A stretch of DNA of 46,951 nt from Treponema sp. (lineage in GTDB: Bacteria > Spirochaetota > Spirochaetia > Treponematales > Treponemataceae): positions 1-46,951 of the forward strand of contig JAKSTJ010000017.1 in the NCBI GenBank assembly GCA_024402635.1, given 5' to 3'. Made by a program: the position numbers and the translations under genes. Shown here one piece after another: positions 26,260 through 34,345 of this stretch (within the stretch, counting starts at the first letter, position 1; every line of letters starts with the position of its first letter). The notes below the pieces were generated by a model. That model was not told the origin of the DNA. It saw only the letters and a program-made list of their open reading frames with translations, and did no database searches.

Positions 26260-27519
26260 ATGAAAAAGGTTTTAATAATCGATAATCACCAGTTATTTAG
26301 AGATTTTCTTAAATCAAAACTGTCAATTGATCAGCTTGAAGTAAGCATTGCCCAGCAGAATCGTGATTCTTATACAAAAATGATTACTCTTTTGCCAAAT
26401 CTTATAATTATGGATATGGGTGATGATCCTACTGAAGAAATAGCTTTTCTTGAAAAAAAAGCAAAGGATATAAATACAAGCAATATTCCAGTAATTATAA
26501 CCGGACCTGCTGCAGATAAAAACAGTATTGCTTCTCTGGCTAAATATGGTGTTATTAAATATTTTGCAAAACCTATTCAGTTTGACATTTTTTTTGATTC
26601 AATCGGAAATGTATTAAAAGTTCCTCTTTCTATGGATTTAACTCCAAGTGTTCTGGATTTACATCACAATGGAAATATTGTTTTTATTGAACTTGCCCAG
26701 GGATTGAACAGAGAAAAAATTGCTCTTTTGCAGTACAAACTTTCCGAAATGATTGTTCAGGAAAATATTGATAATCCAAAAATAATTATAATGTTTACAA
26801 ATATTAAATTGACTTTTGTTGATGGTTACAATCTGGAATTTCTTATTGAAAATATTCAGGCGTGTCCAAAAGTTCATAATAAAAATATTATTATTTTAAC
26901 AACAAGTCAGTTTGTGCGGGATTTGATTGATGGGCATGTAACTTATAGTGGAATTGAAACTGCCAGCAATCTTCCTAAAGTTTTAACTTCTCTTATGGAT
27001 ACTTCTATAACTTCCAGTGTTTCAGATTTAATTGTTGATAGAATTCTTTTGCCAACTGAAATTGGAAGTAATTCTGGAACTGTAGATACAAGATTTTATT
27101 CTGATAATACAAGTACTGAAGAAGATTCTAAAAATCACGGAACTGTTTTACACCTTGCAATTATTGATAGTGATACTCAAACTCTTTTGCTTTCTAAAAC
27201 AGTTTTTGAAACCGTTGGTGCAGATGTAAAAGGCTACACTAATGCTCAGGATTTTCTTGAAGAATATGAAGGCGGAAAATTTGATCTGGTAATTCTTGAT
27301 GTTACATTGAATGATAACAGAGGTGTTGAAATTCTTACAAATTTCAGCCGTCAGTTTGATGCTCCTCCTGTTGTTATTTATTCTCCAGCTCTTCCAAAAG
27401 ATATGATTGTTAAAGTAATAAGTCTTGGTGCTAAAAATTGTCTTATTAAGCCTTTAAAACCAAATGAACTTTTGAAAAAATGTCTTGGCGTTCTTCATGG
27501 AGAATTTGAAGCTATATGA
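26260..27519 (+). CDS. REC-STAS-REC response-regulator-like protein
   Basis: Cytosolic signalling protein without an output DNA-binding or enzyme domain. First receiver domain 1-120: Asp8, phospho-acceptor Asp52 in IIMDMGDD, Lys104 in YFAKP; the usual second acidic residue after Asp8 is Asn9, so metal binding may be altered. Residues about 125-245 have the pattern of a STAS/anti-sigma-antagonist-like domain (GNIVFIELAQGLN, PKIIIMFTNIKLTFVDGYNLEFL). A polar linker leads to a second receiver at about 296-415 with Asp303/Asp305, Asp347 in VILDVT and Lys397 in LIKPLKP. The 3' end overlaps the histidinol phosphatase by four bases (ATGA). No kinase gene is nearby. Confidence 0.8.
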   Translation: MKKVLIIDNHQLFRDFLKSKLSIDQLEVSIAQQNRDSYTKMITLLPNLIIMDMGDDPTEEIAFLEKKAKDINTSNIPVIITGPAADKNSIASLAKYGVIKYFAKPIQFDIFFDSIGNVLKVPLSMDLTPSVLDLHHNGNIVFIELAQGLNREKIALLQYKLSEMIVQENIDNPKIIIMFTNIKLTFVDGYNLEFLIENIQACPKVHNKNIIILTTSQFVRDLIDGHVTYSGIETASNLPKVLTSLMDTSITSSVSDLIVDRILLPTEIGSNSGTVDTRFYSDNTSTEEDSKNHGTVLHLAIIDSDTQTLLLSKTVFETVGADVKGYTNAQDFLEEYEGGKFDLVILDVTLNDNRGVEILTNFSRQFDAPPVVIYSPALPKDMIVKVISLGAKNCLIKPLKPNELLKKCLGVLHGEFEAI

Positions 27520-28358
27520 TAAAAGAAAAAATTAATTTTCATACTCATACAATTTTCTGCGATGGTAATAATACTGTTGATGAAATGGTTTTATCTGCCA
27601 TTGAAAAAGGTTTTACTGCTTTAGGTTTTTCTGGACATTCAATGTTTCCTTTTGCAAGCGACTGGCATATTGCTCCAAGAGAACATTTGAATTACGTAAA
27701 TGCAGTCAGGGCAGCAGCAGAAAAATATAGAGATGAAATAAAGATTTTTCTTGGTTTTGAAGCTGATTTTATTCCTTCCATTTGTGTTCCTCATAAAGAT
27801 AATTTTAAGGATTTTAATCCGGATTTCTTAATTGGTTCAGTTCATTATCTTGTAAATAGCAAAGGAAATTGTTCTGTTGATGATAAAACTGAAAATGTAA
27901 AAATGGGACTGGAAACTGTTTACGAAAATGATGCAAAACGCTTTGTTTGTGATTATTTTGAAATGCAGCGTCAAATGTTAAAGCAGGGCAATTTTGAAAT
28001 CTGGGGACATCCTGATTTAGTAAGAAAAAGAAATGGAATTTTACAGTTTTTCAGTGAAAAAGAAGACTGGTACAAAGAACAGTTAAAAGAAACTGTAAAA
28101 GTTGCAGCAAAAACAAATGTTGTAGCAGAAATTAATTCCGGGGCAATTGCTCGTGGTGCCATGGATGATTTTTATCCTTCTGAATATTTTTTGACTCTTT
28201 TATATGAAGCAGGAATTCCTGTGTGTATTAATTCTGATTGTCATAATGCAGAAGATTTAGACTGCGCTTTTGATAGAGCAGTTATTCAGGCAAAAAAAAT
28301 CGGCTACAAGGAATTAATTTACCCTGCAGCCGGTTCTGAAATTAAAATAGATTTGTAA
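27516..28358 (+). CDS. hisK: Histidinol-phosphatase, PHP family
   Basis: PHP-type metallo-phosphoesterase of 280 residues. The metal-site histidines are seen in NFHTHTIFCDG (9, 11), GFSGHS, GFEADFI, GSVHYL, WGHPDLV and SDCH, in the order of HisJ/HisK enzymes that remove phosphate from histidinol phosphate, the eighth step of histidine synthesis. Other PHP phosphatases look alike, but hisG and hisB in the same window support the call. Translation is coupled to the receiver protein upstream by ATGA. A convergent gene ends 2 bases beyond its stop. Confidence 0.88.
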   Translation: MIKEKINFHTHTIFCDGNNTVDEMVLSAIEKGFTALGFSGHSMFPFASDWHIAPREHLNYVNAVRAAAEKYRDEIKIFLGFEADFIPSICVPHKDNFKDFNPDFLIGSVHYLVNSKGNCSVDDKTENVKMGLETVYENDAKRFVCDYFEMQRQMLKQGNFEIWGHPDLVRKRNGILQFFSEKEDWYKEQLKETVKVAAKTNVVAEINSGAIARGAMDDFYPSEYFLTLLYEAGIPVCINSDCHNAEDLDCAFDRAVIQAKKIGYKELIYPAAGSEIKIDL

Positions 28359-28360
28359 AA

Positions 28361-28717
28361 CTATCGGAAACGTTTTTCTTCAGCAGATGCACATGGTACG
28401 CACATAACTGCCCAAGGTACAGCTTCAAGACGAGGTTCTGGAATATCTTTACCACATTTTAAACAACGTCCATATTTATTCTGGTGAATTCTTTCCAAAG
28501 CGTTGTCTATAGCCTGTAATCTTTTTGCATCCTGACTTCCTAATGCATCAAGAAGAGTTCTATCTATCTGGTCTGAAGCAACGTCTGCTTCGTCTCCTGA
28601 TTCAACAGTTTTAATTAAGCCTTTCATGTCATCTGACTGTCCGGCTAAGGATTGAAGGATTTCCTTTTTCTGACGGAGTAATTCATCCTCCATTTTTTTA
28701 ATAAACATCTGATCCAT
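28361..28717 (-). CDS. DksA/TraR-family C4 zinc-finger protein
   Basis: 118 residues from the ATG at 28717, which has AAAAGGA ten bases upstream; an ATG four codons earlier sits directly on that site and is unlikely. A coiled-coil N-terminus with an acidic tip (GDEADVASDQID, 41-52) leads to the zinc finger CLKCGK to MCVPC (Cys 85, 88, 106, 109) and a C-terminal helix. Such proteins enter the secondary channel of RNA polymerase and modulate stringent control of stable RNA and translation genes. It is divergent from infA with abutting promoters. Shorter than E. coli DksA (151). Confidence 0.9.
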   Translation of the reverse strand: MDQMFIKKMEDELLRQKKEILQSLAGQSDDMKGLIKTVESGDEADVASDQIDRTLLDALGSQDAKRLQAIDNALERIHQNKYGRCLKCGKDIPEPRLEAVPWAVMCVPCASAEEKRFR

Positions 28718-28745
28718 TTTTAAATACATCCTTTTTTATCGATTA

Positions 28746-28774
28746 TTGTCAATCTCAAGTGTTTTGTATATACT
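28746..28774 (+). promoter_or_regulatory. infA promoter
   Basis: TTGTCA (28746-28751), 17-base spacer, TATACT (28769-28774). Start near 28781; leader about 64 bases, U- and A-rich, ending in AAAGGGAA before the ATG. Confidence 0.7.
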
Positions 28775-28803
28775 AATATAAATGTAAAGTTTTAAAAAGA
28801 CAA
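28775..28803 (-). promoter_or_regulatory. Promoter of the DksA-like gene, abutting the infA promoter
   Basis: Minus strand TTGTCT (28798-28803), 17-base spacer, TATATT (28775-28780). Its -10 box touches the infA -10 box, so two polymerases could not occupy both. Confidence 0.6.
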
Positions 28804-28844
28804 ACTTTTTTTTTAAAATTTTTAATAATTATTAAAGGGAATCT

Positions 28845-29063
28845 ATGGCTAAAGAAGAAGCAATTGAAGTAGAAGGTACAGTAAAAGAAGCATTACCAAA
28901 TACAACATTCAGAGTAGAATTGGTAAATGGTCACGTAATTTTGGCACATCTTTCTGGAAAGATGAGAAAACACTATATTAGAATTGTTCCAGGTGATGTT
29001 GTAAAAGTAGCTCTTTCTCCATACGACTTGAACAAAGGAAGAATCATCTTCCGTCAGAAATAA
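28845..29063 (+). CDS. infA: Translation initiation factor IF-1
   Basis: 72 residues, the standard IF-1 length, one S1/OB fold: [51 protein letters not shown] and [14 protein letters not shown] all match the family closely. It binds the A site of the 30S subunit during initiation. AAAGGGAA precedes the ATG. The gene is followed by non-coding DNA and a terminator. Confidence 0.98.
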   Translation: MAKEEAIEVEGTVKEALPNTTFRVELVNGHVILAHLSGKMRKHYIRIVPGDVVKVALSPYDLNKGRIIFRQK

Positions 29064-29080
29064 TTGATTCAGGAACAAAA

Positions 29081-29185
29081 ATGAAAAATATTGTCCGTTG
29101 GGCGCAAAAGATTAATTCCTCTGTGTTGGCTTACCTTTATTATAGCTGTGGTTTTCTCTTTGTGTCTGCGGAAGTTTTACGATAA
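29081..29185 (+). other. Possible 34-residue ORF or repeat remnant between infA and its terminator
   Basis: ATG at 29081 with AGGA six bases upstream encodes MKNIVRWAQKINSSVLAYLY and then a short hydrophobic stretch, stop at 29183-29185. The DNA at about 29095-29175 is richer in G and C than its surroundings and holds CTCTGTG, GCTGTGG and TTTGTGTCTGCGG pieces like a widespread dispersed repeat. I favour a repeat remnant in the infA 3' leader over a gene. Nothing else was seen in the 29064-29220 stretch. Confidence 0.3.
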
Positions 29186-29221
29186 TAAAATTTTGTGTTA
29201 CTGAATTGCTAAGTAATTACA

Positions 29222-29251
29222 GGCCTTCCCAGAACGGAAGGTCTTTTTTTT
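29222..29251 (+). terminator. Terminator downstream of infA
   Basis: GGCCTTCC, 6-base loop CAGAAC, GGAAGGTC (one G-U pair), then eight T. Confidence 0.9.
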
Positions 29252-29404
29252 ATAAATTTATTTTGCTTTAAGGCTTCGTCAAGGCACGCTTCGCTTAAAA
29301 CCTTGACAAATCCTTTTAGCGTTATTTTATAAACTTATCTTGCTATAAGGCTTCGTCAAGGCACGCTTCGCTTAAAAACCTTGACAAATCCTTTTAGCGG
29401 TTAT
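29251..29404. repeat. Two tandem 77-bp repeats before tyrS
   Basis: Units 29251-29327 and 29328-29404 are about 90 percent identical. Each contains GTCAAGG and CCTTGAC separated by a loop of about 16-17 bases with CACGCTTCGCTT. The second copy runs to within four bases of the tyrS ribosome site. Confidence 0.85.
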
Positions 29405-29425
29405 CCTAAGGAGGATATAACCACT

Positions 29426-30658
29426 ATGACTTTATACGAAGATTTAAAATGGCGCGGTCTTATTAAAGACGTTGCTGGTGAAGAAAGCGAATTACAGAAA
29501 GTTCTTGATGGACCATCTTTTGCTTTTTACTGGGGAACTGACCCAACTGCAGATTCATTACATATTGGACATTACTCTTCACTTTGTATGGCAAAACGTC
29601 TTGCGAATGCAGGTCATCATCCAATTTTGCTTTGTGGTGGTGCAACAGGTCGTATTGGAGATCCACGTCCAACTGCAGAAAGAGAAATTATTTCTGAAGA
29701 AACTGTAAACAAAAATATCAACGGAATTCGTGCTCAGGTACAGACAATTGTTCCTCAGGCAGAACTTGTTGATAACTACGAATGGACAAAAGATTATACA
29801 TTCTTAAATTTCCTTCGCGACATTGGTAAATACATCAACGTAAACTACATGCTTGATAAAGATATTATCCGCCGCCGTTTGGAAACTGGTATTACTTTTG
29901 CAGAATTCTCATACATGCTTTTGCAGGGTTATGACTTCCTTCACCTTTTCCAGGAAAAGAAAGTTATTATGCAGGTTGCAGGTTCAGACCAGTGGGGAAA
30001 CATTACAACTGGTGTAGATTTAATTCGTAAAGTTGTAGATGGTTCTGCTTATGCTTTCACAATGCCATTAATTCTTGATGCAACTGGAAAGAAATTTGGT
30101 AAATCGGAAGGAAATGCATTGTGGCTTAACAAAGAAAAAACTGCTCCATATGCAATTTATCAGTATCTTATTAATGCTGATGATTCTAAAGTTCTTGAAT
30201 ATCTTAAAGTATTTACTTTCCTCTCTAAAGAAGAAATTGAAAAGATTTATGAAGAACATCAGGCAGCTCCAGAAAAACGTATTGCTCAGAAAACTCTTGC
30301 ATGGCAGATTGTAAAAGATCTTCATGGTGCAGCAGAAGCAGATAATGCAGTAAAAGTTTCTGAAAAACTTTTCTCAGGAGATTTTAAATCACTTGCTGTA
30401 AGTGATATTATGACTGGAATGAAAGGAGTTCCAACTTTCAAATATACTGAAGAATTACCTTTAGTTGATGTTCTTGTTAATAATGGAATGGCAAGTTCAA
30501 AACGAGAAGCTCGTGAATTTATTAAGAACAATGCAATTTCAATTAACGGTGAAGTTGTAAATGAAGAAACAAAAGTAATAACAAAAGACATGGCTCTTGA
30601 AGGAAAGATTATTATTTTCCGCCGTGGAAAGAAAAAGTATTACATTGCTGAACTCTAA
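29426..30658 (+). CDS. tyrS: Tyrosyl-tRNA synthetase
   Basis: Class I aminoacyl-tRNA synthetase charging tRNA-Tyr. From the ATG at 29426 it has 410 residues: nucleotide motif HIGH at 46-49 (TADSLHIGHYSSL), tyrosine pocket FSYMLLQGYDFLHL and AGSDQWGNI, KFGKS at 223-227 and a C-terminal S4 RNA-binding domain (about 345-410). The start is fixed by a near-perfect AAGGAGGAT site at 29408-29416; an upstream in-frame TTG at 29381 lies in repeat DNA. A bidirectional terminator follows. The nearest promoter was not found; the repeats separate it from infA. Confidence 0.97.
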   Translation: MTLYEDLKWRGLIKDVAGEESELQKVLDGPSFAFYWGTDPTADSLHIGHYSSLCMAKRLANAGHHPILLCGGATGRIGDPRPTAEREIISEETVNKNINGIRAQVQTIVPQAELVDNYEWTKDYTFLNFLRDIGKYINVNYMLDKDIIRRRLETGITFAEFSYMLLQGYDFLHLFQEKKVIMQVAGSDQWGNITTGVDLIRKVVDGSAYAFTMPLILDATGKKFGKSEGNALWLNKEKTAPYAIYQYLINADDSKVLEYLKVFTFLSKEEIEKIYEEHQAAPEKRIAQKTLAWQIVKDLHGAAEADNAVKVSEKLFSGDFKSLAVSDIMTGMKGVPTFKYTEELPLVDVLVNNGMASSKREAREFIKNNAISINGEVVNEETKVITKDMALEGKIIIFRRGKKKYYIAEL

Positions 30659-30680
30659 AAAAATATAAACGTTCAGATAA

Positions 30681-30738
30681 AAAAAGACTGTCTATTTTCA
30701 AAGTGTAGTTTTCACTTTTTTAGACAGTCTTTTTTTTT
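30681..30738. terminator. Bidirectional terminator between tyrS and the J-domain gene
   Basis: AAAAAGACTGTCTA (30681-30694) pairs with TAGACAGTCTTTTT (30721-30734), with an inner AAAGTG / CACTTT stem. A-run on one flank and T-run on the other suit both convergent genes. Confidence 0.9.
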
Positions 30739-30742
30739 ATTT

Positions 30743-31279
30743 CTATTCATCTTTGTAATATCGTAATTGTCTGAAAGTAAGCATTGCCCCGGAAATGCCC
30801 CGGAAAATTAAAAACAAACAGATTATTCCGCCAAAAGGAACAAAGTACGAAAATCTGAAAAATACAACGCCTGCAATAGTTTCTGCAATTCTTATGAAGA
30901 AATTTTTTCTAAGTTGAGATTTTGTTGGTCTTGTTCTTCTTTTATATTCCTGCTGATTATTTTGAGCCTGAGATTGAGCCTGCTGAAACCATTGCCAGAA
31001 TTCTTCATTACCAAATGGATTTTGTGAACCAGTTGAGTTTTCGTATCCTCCAGAATATTGCTGGTTGGTGTAAAATTGTCCACCTAAATCGTAGTTCTGA
31101 CGTTTCTGTTCATCACCTAAAACATCGTAGGCTTCTGAAATTTGTTTGAATTTTTCTTCAGCAGCTTTATCTCCAGGGTTTTGATCCGGATGATATTTAA
31201 AAGCCAGTTTTCTATATGCTTTTTTTATTTCATCTGCTGAGGCATTTTTGTCAACGCCGAGAACTTCATAATAATCCAT
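30743..31279 (-). CDS. J-domain protein with C-terminal membrane segments
   Basis: J domain at 1-70 with the DnaK-stimulating HPD at 30-32 ([20 protein letters not shown]). It is followed by a Gly/Gln/Asn-rich linker and, instead of the zinc and substrate-binding domains of true DnaJ, two hydrophobic segments at about 130-168 ([32 protein letters not shown]). At 178 residues it is a membrane-tethered co-chaperone that would recruit DnaK to the inner membrane (inference). No strong Shine-Dalgarno site; an AAAAGT stretch precedes the ATG. Confidence 0.88.
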   Translation of the reverse strand: MDYYEVLGVDKNASADEIKKAYRKLAFKYHPDQNPGDKAAEEKFKQISEAYDVLGDEQKRQNYDLGGQFYTNQQYSGGYENSTGSQNPFGNEEFWQWFQQAQSQAQNNQQEYKRRTRPTKSQLRKNFFIRIAETIAGVVFFRFSYFVPFGGIICLFLIFRGISGAMLTFRQLRYYKDE

Positions 31280-31285
31280 ACTTTT

Positions 31286-31314
31286 AAAATATATATAAAA
31301 TTAAGATGTTACAA
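31286..31314 (-). promoter_or_regulatory. Promoter of the J-domain gene
   Basis: Minus strand TTGTAA (31309-31314), 17-base spacer, TATTTT (31286-31291). The -10 box ends only 6 bases before the ATG at 31279, so this gene too may have almost no leader. Confidence 0.4.
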
Positions 31315-31360
31315 GTAAAAAATCATTAATATCATAAAGTTATATTTTTTAAATTTTTTC

Positions 31361-31389
31361 TTTAAAAACAGTCTAGGTTGGAATATAAT
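31361..31389 (+). promoter_or_regulatory. Promoter of the acyl-CoA synthetase-like gene
   Basis: TTTAAA (31361-31366), 17-base spacer, perfect TATAAT (31384-31389). Start near 31396, leader of about 30 bases with TTAAGGA. Confidence 0.6.
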
Positions 31390-31427
31390 TCTAGTTACTA
31401 TTATCAATAAAAATTTAAGGATTCAAT

Positions 31428-33065
31428 ATGCCTATTACAAAATATCTGGAACGCAATGCAGAACAGTTTGGAAATGATTGCGCTCTTGTTGAACTTAATC
31501 CTGAAGTAAAAGAAACAAGAAGAATGACATGGAAAGAATTTGATTTAACTCAGCCAGAACCAAATCTTCCATTCCGTCGTGAAATTTCATGGAAAACATT
31601 TAATGAAAAAGCAAATCGTTGTGCCCATTATCTTTTAGAAAGAGGCGTTCGTCGTGGAGATAAAGTTGGTATCTGGATGATGAACTGTCTTGAATGGCTG
31701 CCAATTTATTTTGGTATTCTAAAAACAGGTGCTCTTGCAGTTCCATTAAATTTCCGTTATGCCAGCGACGAAGTTGATTATTGTCTTGAATTAGCTGATA
31801 TTTCAGTTCTTTTCTTTGGTCCAGAATTTATTGGTCGTCTTGAAACAATTTCTGATAAAGTAATGAAAGGTCGTCTTTTAATTTATGTTGGAGAAGGACG
31901 GGAACCAACTTTTGCAGAAAATTATGTTCTTTCTGCTATGAATTATTCATCAGAAAATCTTGATATTGATATTACAGATGATGATTATGGTGCAATTTAT
32001 TTTAGTTCCGGAACAACTGGTTTCCCAAAAGCAATTTTACATAAACACCGGGCATTAATGCATTCCTGTGCCTGTGAACAGAATCATCATAGTCAGAAAA
32101 AAGATGATGTTTTCCTTTGTATTCCACCTTTATATCATACTGGAGCAAAAATGCACTGGTTTGGTTCATTAATCAGTGGTGGAAAAGCTGTTCTTTTAAG
32201 AGGAACAAAACCTGAAAATATTCTCAAAGCTGTAAGTGATGAAAAATGTACAATCGTTTGGCTTTTAGTGCCTTGGGCTCAGGATATTCTTGTTGCAATT
32301 GAACGTGGTGATGTAAATCTTAAAGATTATAATCTGGATCAGTGGAGACTTATGCATATTGGTGCTCAGCCTGTTCCAAAAAAATTAATCGAAGACTGGA
32401 AAACTTATTTCCCTCATCATGATTACGATACAAACTATGGTCTTTCTGAATCTATTGGTCCAGGATGTGTTCACCTTGGTGTTGGAAATGATCATAAAAT
32501 TGGTGCCATTGGTATTCCTGGATACGGTTGGAAAGTTAAAATTGTTGATGAAAAACGTCAGGAAGTAAAAAAAGGTGATGTTGGAGAACTTGCTGTATTT
32601 GGTCCTGGTGTAATGGTTGAATATTATAAAAATCCTGAAGCTACAAAAGAAGTTATGGATGATGAAGGCTGGCTCTATACTGGCGATATGGCAATGGAAG
32701 ATCCAGATGGATTCATTTATCTTGTAGACCGCAAAAAGGATGTTATTATTACTGGTGGTGAAAATATTTATCCTGTACAGATTGAAGACTTTTTACATAA
32801 AATGCCACAGATTAAAGATGTTGCAGTAATTGGTCTTGCAGATCAGCGTCTTGGTGAAATTACAGCTGCAATTATTGAATTAAAAGAAGGTGCTGCTTGT
32901 ACAGAGGAAGATATTAATCAGTTCTGTATGGATTTACCAAAGTATAAGCGTCCAAAGAAAATTATTTTTGCCCCTGTATTGAGAAATGCAACTGGAAAAA
33001 TTGAAAAACCAAAATTACGTGAAATGTATAGAACAATTGATCCTTTTGCTTCAATGAAAGGTTAA
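31428..33065 (+). CDS. AMP-binding acyl-CoA synthetase family protein
   Basis: Adenylate-forming enzyme of 545 residues that would activate a carboxylic acid to acyl-AMP and acyl-CoA. Seen in order: GVRRGDKVGIWMMNCLEWLP, the phosphate loop YFSSGTTGFPKAILHKH, the YGLSES motif, YTGDMAMEDPDGFIYLVDRKKD (ATP ribose aspartate and hinge) and the C-terminal lysine region in NATGKIEKPKLRE. The LNFRYASDEVDYCLE region resembles medium/long-chain acyl-CoA ligases. Substrate unknown. The gene is followed after 50 bases by rubredoxin. AAGGA precedes the ATG. Confidence 0.9.
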   Translation: MPITKYLERNAEQFGNDCALVELNPEVKETRRMTWKEFDLTQPEPNLPFRREISWKTFNEKANRCAHYLLERGVRRGDKVGIWMMNCLEWLPIYFGILKTGALAVPLNFRYASDEVDYCLELADISVLFFGPEFIGRLETISDKVMKGRLLIYVGEGREPTFAENYVLSAMNYSSENLDIDITDDDYGAIYFSSGTTGFPKAILHKHRALMHSCACEQNHHSQKKDDVFLCIPPLYHTGAKMHWFGSLISGGKAVLLRGTKPENILKAVSDEKCTIVWLLVPWAQDILVAIERGDVNLKDYNLDQWRLMHIGAQPVPKKLIEDWKTYFPHHDYDTNYGLSESIGPGCVHLGVGNDHKIGAIGIPGYGWKVKIVDEKRQEVKKGDVGELAVFGPGVMVEYYKNPEATKEVMDDEGWLYTGDMAMEDPDGFIYLVDRKKDVIITGGENIYPVQIEDFLHKMPQIKDVAVIGLADQRLGEITAAIIELKEGAACTEEDINQFCMDLPKYKRPKKIIFAPVLRNATGKIEKPKLREMYRTIDPFASMKG

Positions 33066-33115
33066 ATTGATTTTATAGATTATAAATTAAGATTAAAAAA
33101 ATTAGGAGATAAATT

Positions 33116-33274
33116 ATGGAAAGAATGCAATGTGACAATTGTGGACACGTTTATGATAAAGATGAAGGGGATGCAAAAAACAATGTTCCTGCAGGTACAG
33201 CATGGGCAGATGTTCCAGCTGACTATAAATGTCCAGAATGTGGATCAGGAAAAGAAAAATTTATTGTAGAATAA
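33116..33274 (+). CDS. Rubredoxin
   Basis: Small iron electron carrier of 52 residues: MERMQCDNCGHVYDKDEGD, GTAWADVPADYKCPECG, then GKEKFIVE. The four iron cysteines are 6, 9, 39 and 42. In anaerobes it passes electrons to rubrerythrin, superoxide reductase or similar oxygen-defence enzymes. TAGGAG seven bases upstream sets the start. No partner redox gene is in the window; the enzyme it serves is unknown. Confidence 0.93.
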   Translation: MERMQCDNCGHVYDKDEGDAKNNVPAGTAWADVPADYKCPECGSGKEKFIVE

Positions 33275-33304
33275 AGAAATTATAAATTTAAATTTTCTTT
33301 TGTG

Positions 33305-33373
33305 AAAAGTCATTTTAACTTTATGGAAAAAATCTTTTTCAGGATTTTTTAATAAGTTCAAAATGACTTTTTT
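33305..33373 (+). terminator. Long hairpin after rubredoxin, terminator or decayed palindromic repeat
   Basis: AAAAGTCATTTTAACTT pairs with AAGTTCAAAATGACTTTT (one bulged base), with six T at the end. The flanks resemble the GTCA-stem repeats at 22616 and 46691, so it may be an old repeat copy taken over as terminator. Confidence 0.6.
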
Positions 33374-33438
33374 GTTTTAAATATATTCTGGTTAAAGGCC
33401 ACTGGATATATCTACTTTATTAATATTGATTTTTTTCT

Positions 33439-33444
33439 TATAAT
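33439..33444 (+). promoter_or_regulatory. -10 box of hisG
   Basis: Perfect TATAAT; 17 bases upstream TTTATT (33416-33421) is a weak -35. Leader of about 15 bases with GAGGTG before the ATG at 33465. Confidence 0.45.
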
Positions 33445-33464
33445 AAAAAATAACGAGGTGAAAA

Positions 33465-34337
33465 ATGGATAAATTAAAAATACTTTTAGCAAAAGGCCGT
33501 ATTTATGAATCGGTTTATGAACTTTTAAATGATGTAGGTATTTCAATCCATTTACCAGACAGACAGTATTTTCCAACAACAAATCAGAAGGATCTTGCAT
33601 TTCAGGTAGTAAAGCCACAGATTACAAGTTTTCTTCTTGCAAACAATAAAGCTGATGTTGGTTTTTCAGGAAAAGACTGGGTTTTTGAAAACGGCGTAGA
33701 AAATGATGTTGTAGAAATTATGGATCTTGGTTTTGATCCTGTAAGAATTGTTGCTGCAATTCCAGAAGCAAAAGATTACGAAAAATTATTAAAAGGTCCA
33801 GTAACAATTGCTACTGAATATCAGACATTAAGTAAAAAATACGTTGCAGATAAAAAAATCGATGGTACAATTTTCCGTACCTGGGGAACTTCGGAAGGAT
33901 TTGTTCAGGATACAGAAGATTCAATTGCTCAGATTTTAATTGATAATACTTCAACAGGTTCATCATTAAAAGCAAACAGACTTAAGATTGTAGATACATT
34001 AATGGAATCTTCAACAAGAATGTATGCCTCAAAAGAAGCAATGAATGATCCAGAGAAAAAACAGAAAATCATGGAATTAAAAATGCTTTTTGAAACAGTT
34101 TTAAATGCCCGTGATCGTGTAATGCTGGAAATGAATGTTTCTGAAAAAGATTTTGATGGATTAATTAAAGGTATTCCTTCAATGAAAAGTCCAACAGTTT
34201 CTCCTCTGTTCGGTGGAAATGGATATGCAGTAAAAATTGCAGTAAAAAAATCAGAAGTTCCAACTCTTTTACCAAAACTTCAGAATCTTGGTGCCAGTGA
34301 CATTGTAGAGTACGAACTTAGAAAGGTAATGCTTTAA
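33465..34337 (+). CDS. hisG: ATP phosphoribosyltransferase, long form
   Basis: First enzyme of histidine synthesis, joining ATP and PRPP. 290 residues: the catalytic lobes (LKILLAKGRI, DVGFSGKDWVFENG, VTIATEYQTLSKKY, the PRPP-site-like DNTSTGSSLKANRL) and a C-terminal regulatory domain of about 75 residues (SEKDFDGLIKGIPSMKSPTVSPL) that in long-form HisG binds histidine. It should not need HisZ. GAGGTG precedes the ATG. A GGDEF gene follows after 8 bases and may share the transcript. Confidence 0.95.
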   Translation: MDKLKILLAKGRIYESVYELLNDVGISIHLPDRQYFPTTNQKDLAFQVVKPQITSFLLANNKADVGFSGKDWVFENGVENDVVEIMDLGFDPVRIVAAIPEAKDYEKLLKGPVTIATEYQTLSKKYVADKKIDGTIFRTWGTSEGFVQDTEDSIAQILIDNTSTGSSLKANRLKIVDTLMESSTRMYASKEAMNDPEKKQKIMELKMLFETVLNARDRVMLEMNVSEKDFDGLIKGIPSMKSPTVSPLFGGNGYAVKIAVKKSEVPTLLPKLQNLGASDIVEYELRKVML

Positions 34338-34345
34338 TAAATTAA

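Noticed and set aside
28893..29078. 61-codon frame antisense to infA
   Set aside because: Shadow of a conserved gene with no start signal.
29064..29220. tRNA or other structured RNA between infA and its terminator
   Set aside because: No cloverleaf, no T-arm GTTCGA-type sequence and no CCA end could be found; remnant repeat is simpler, though a small RNA is not excluded.
29251..29425. T-box or tyrosine riboswitch before tyrS
   Set aside because: No T-box sequence or specifier-loop structure is visible and the two 77-bp copies are a simple tandem duplication.
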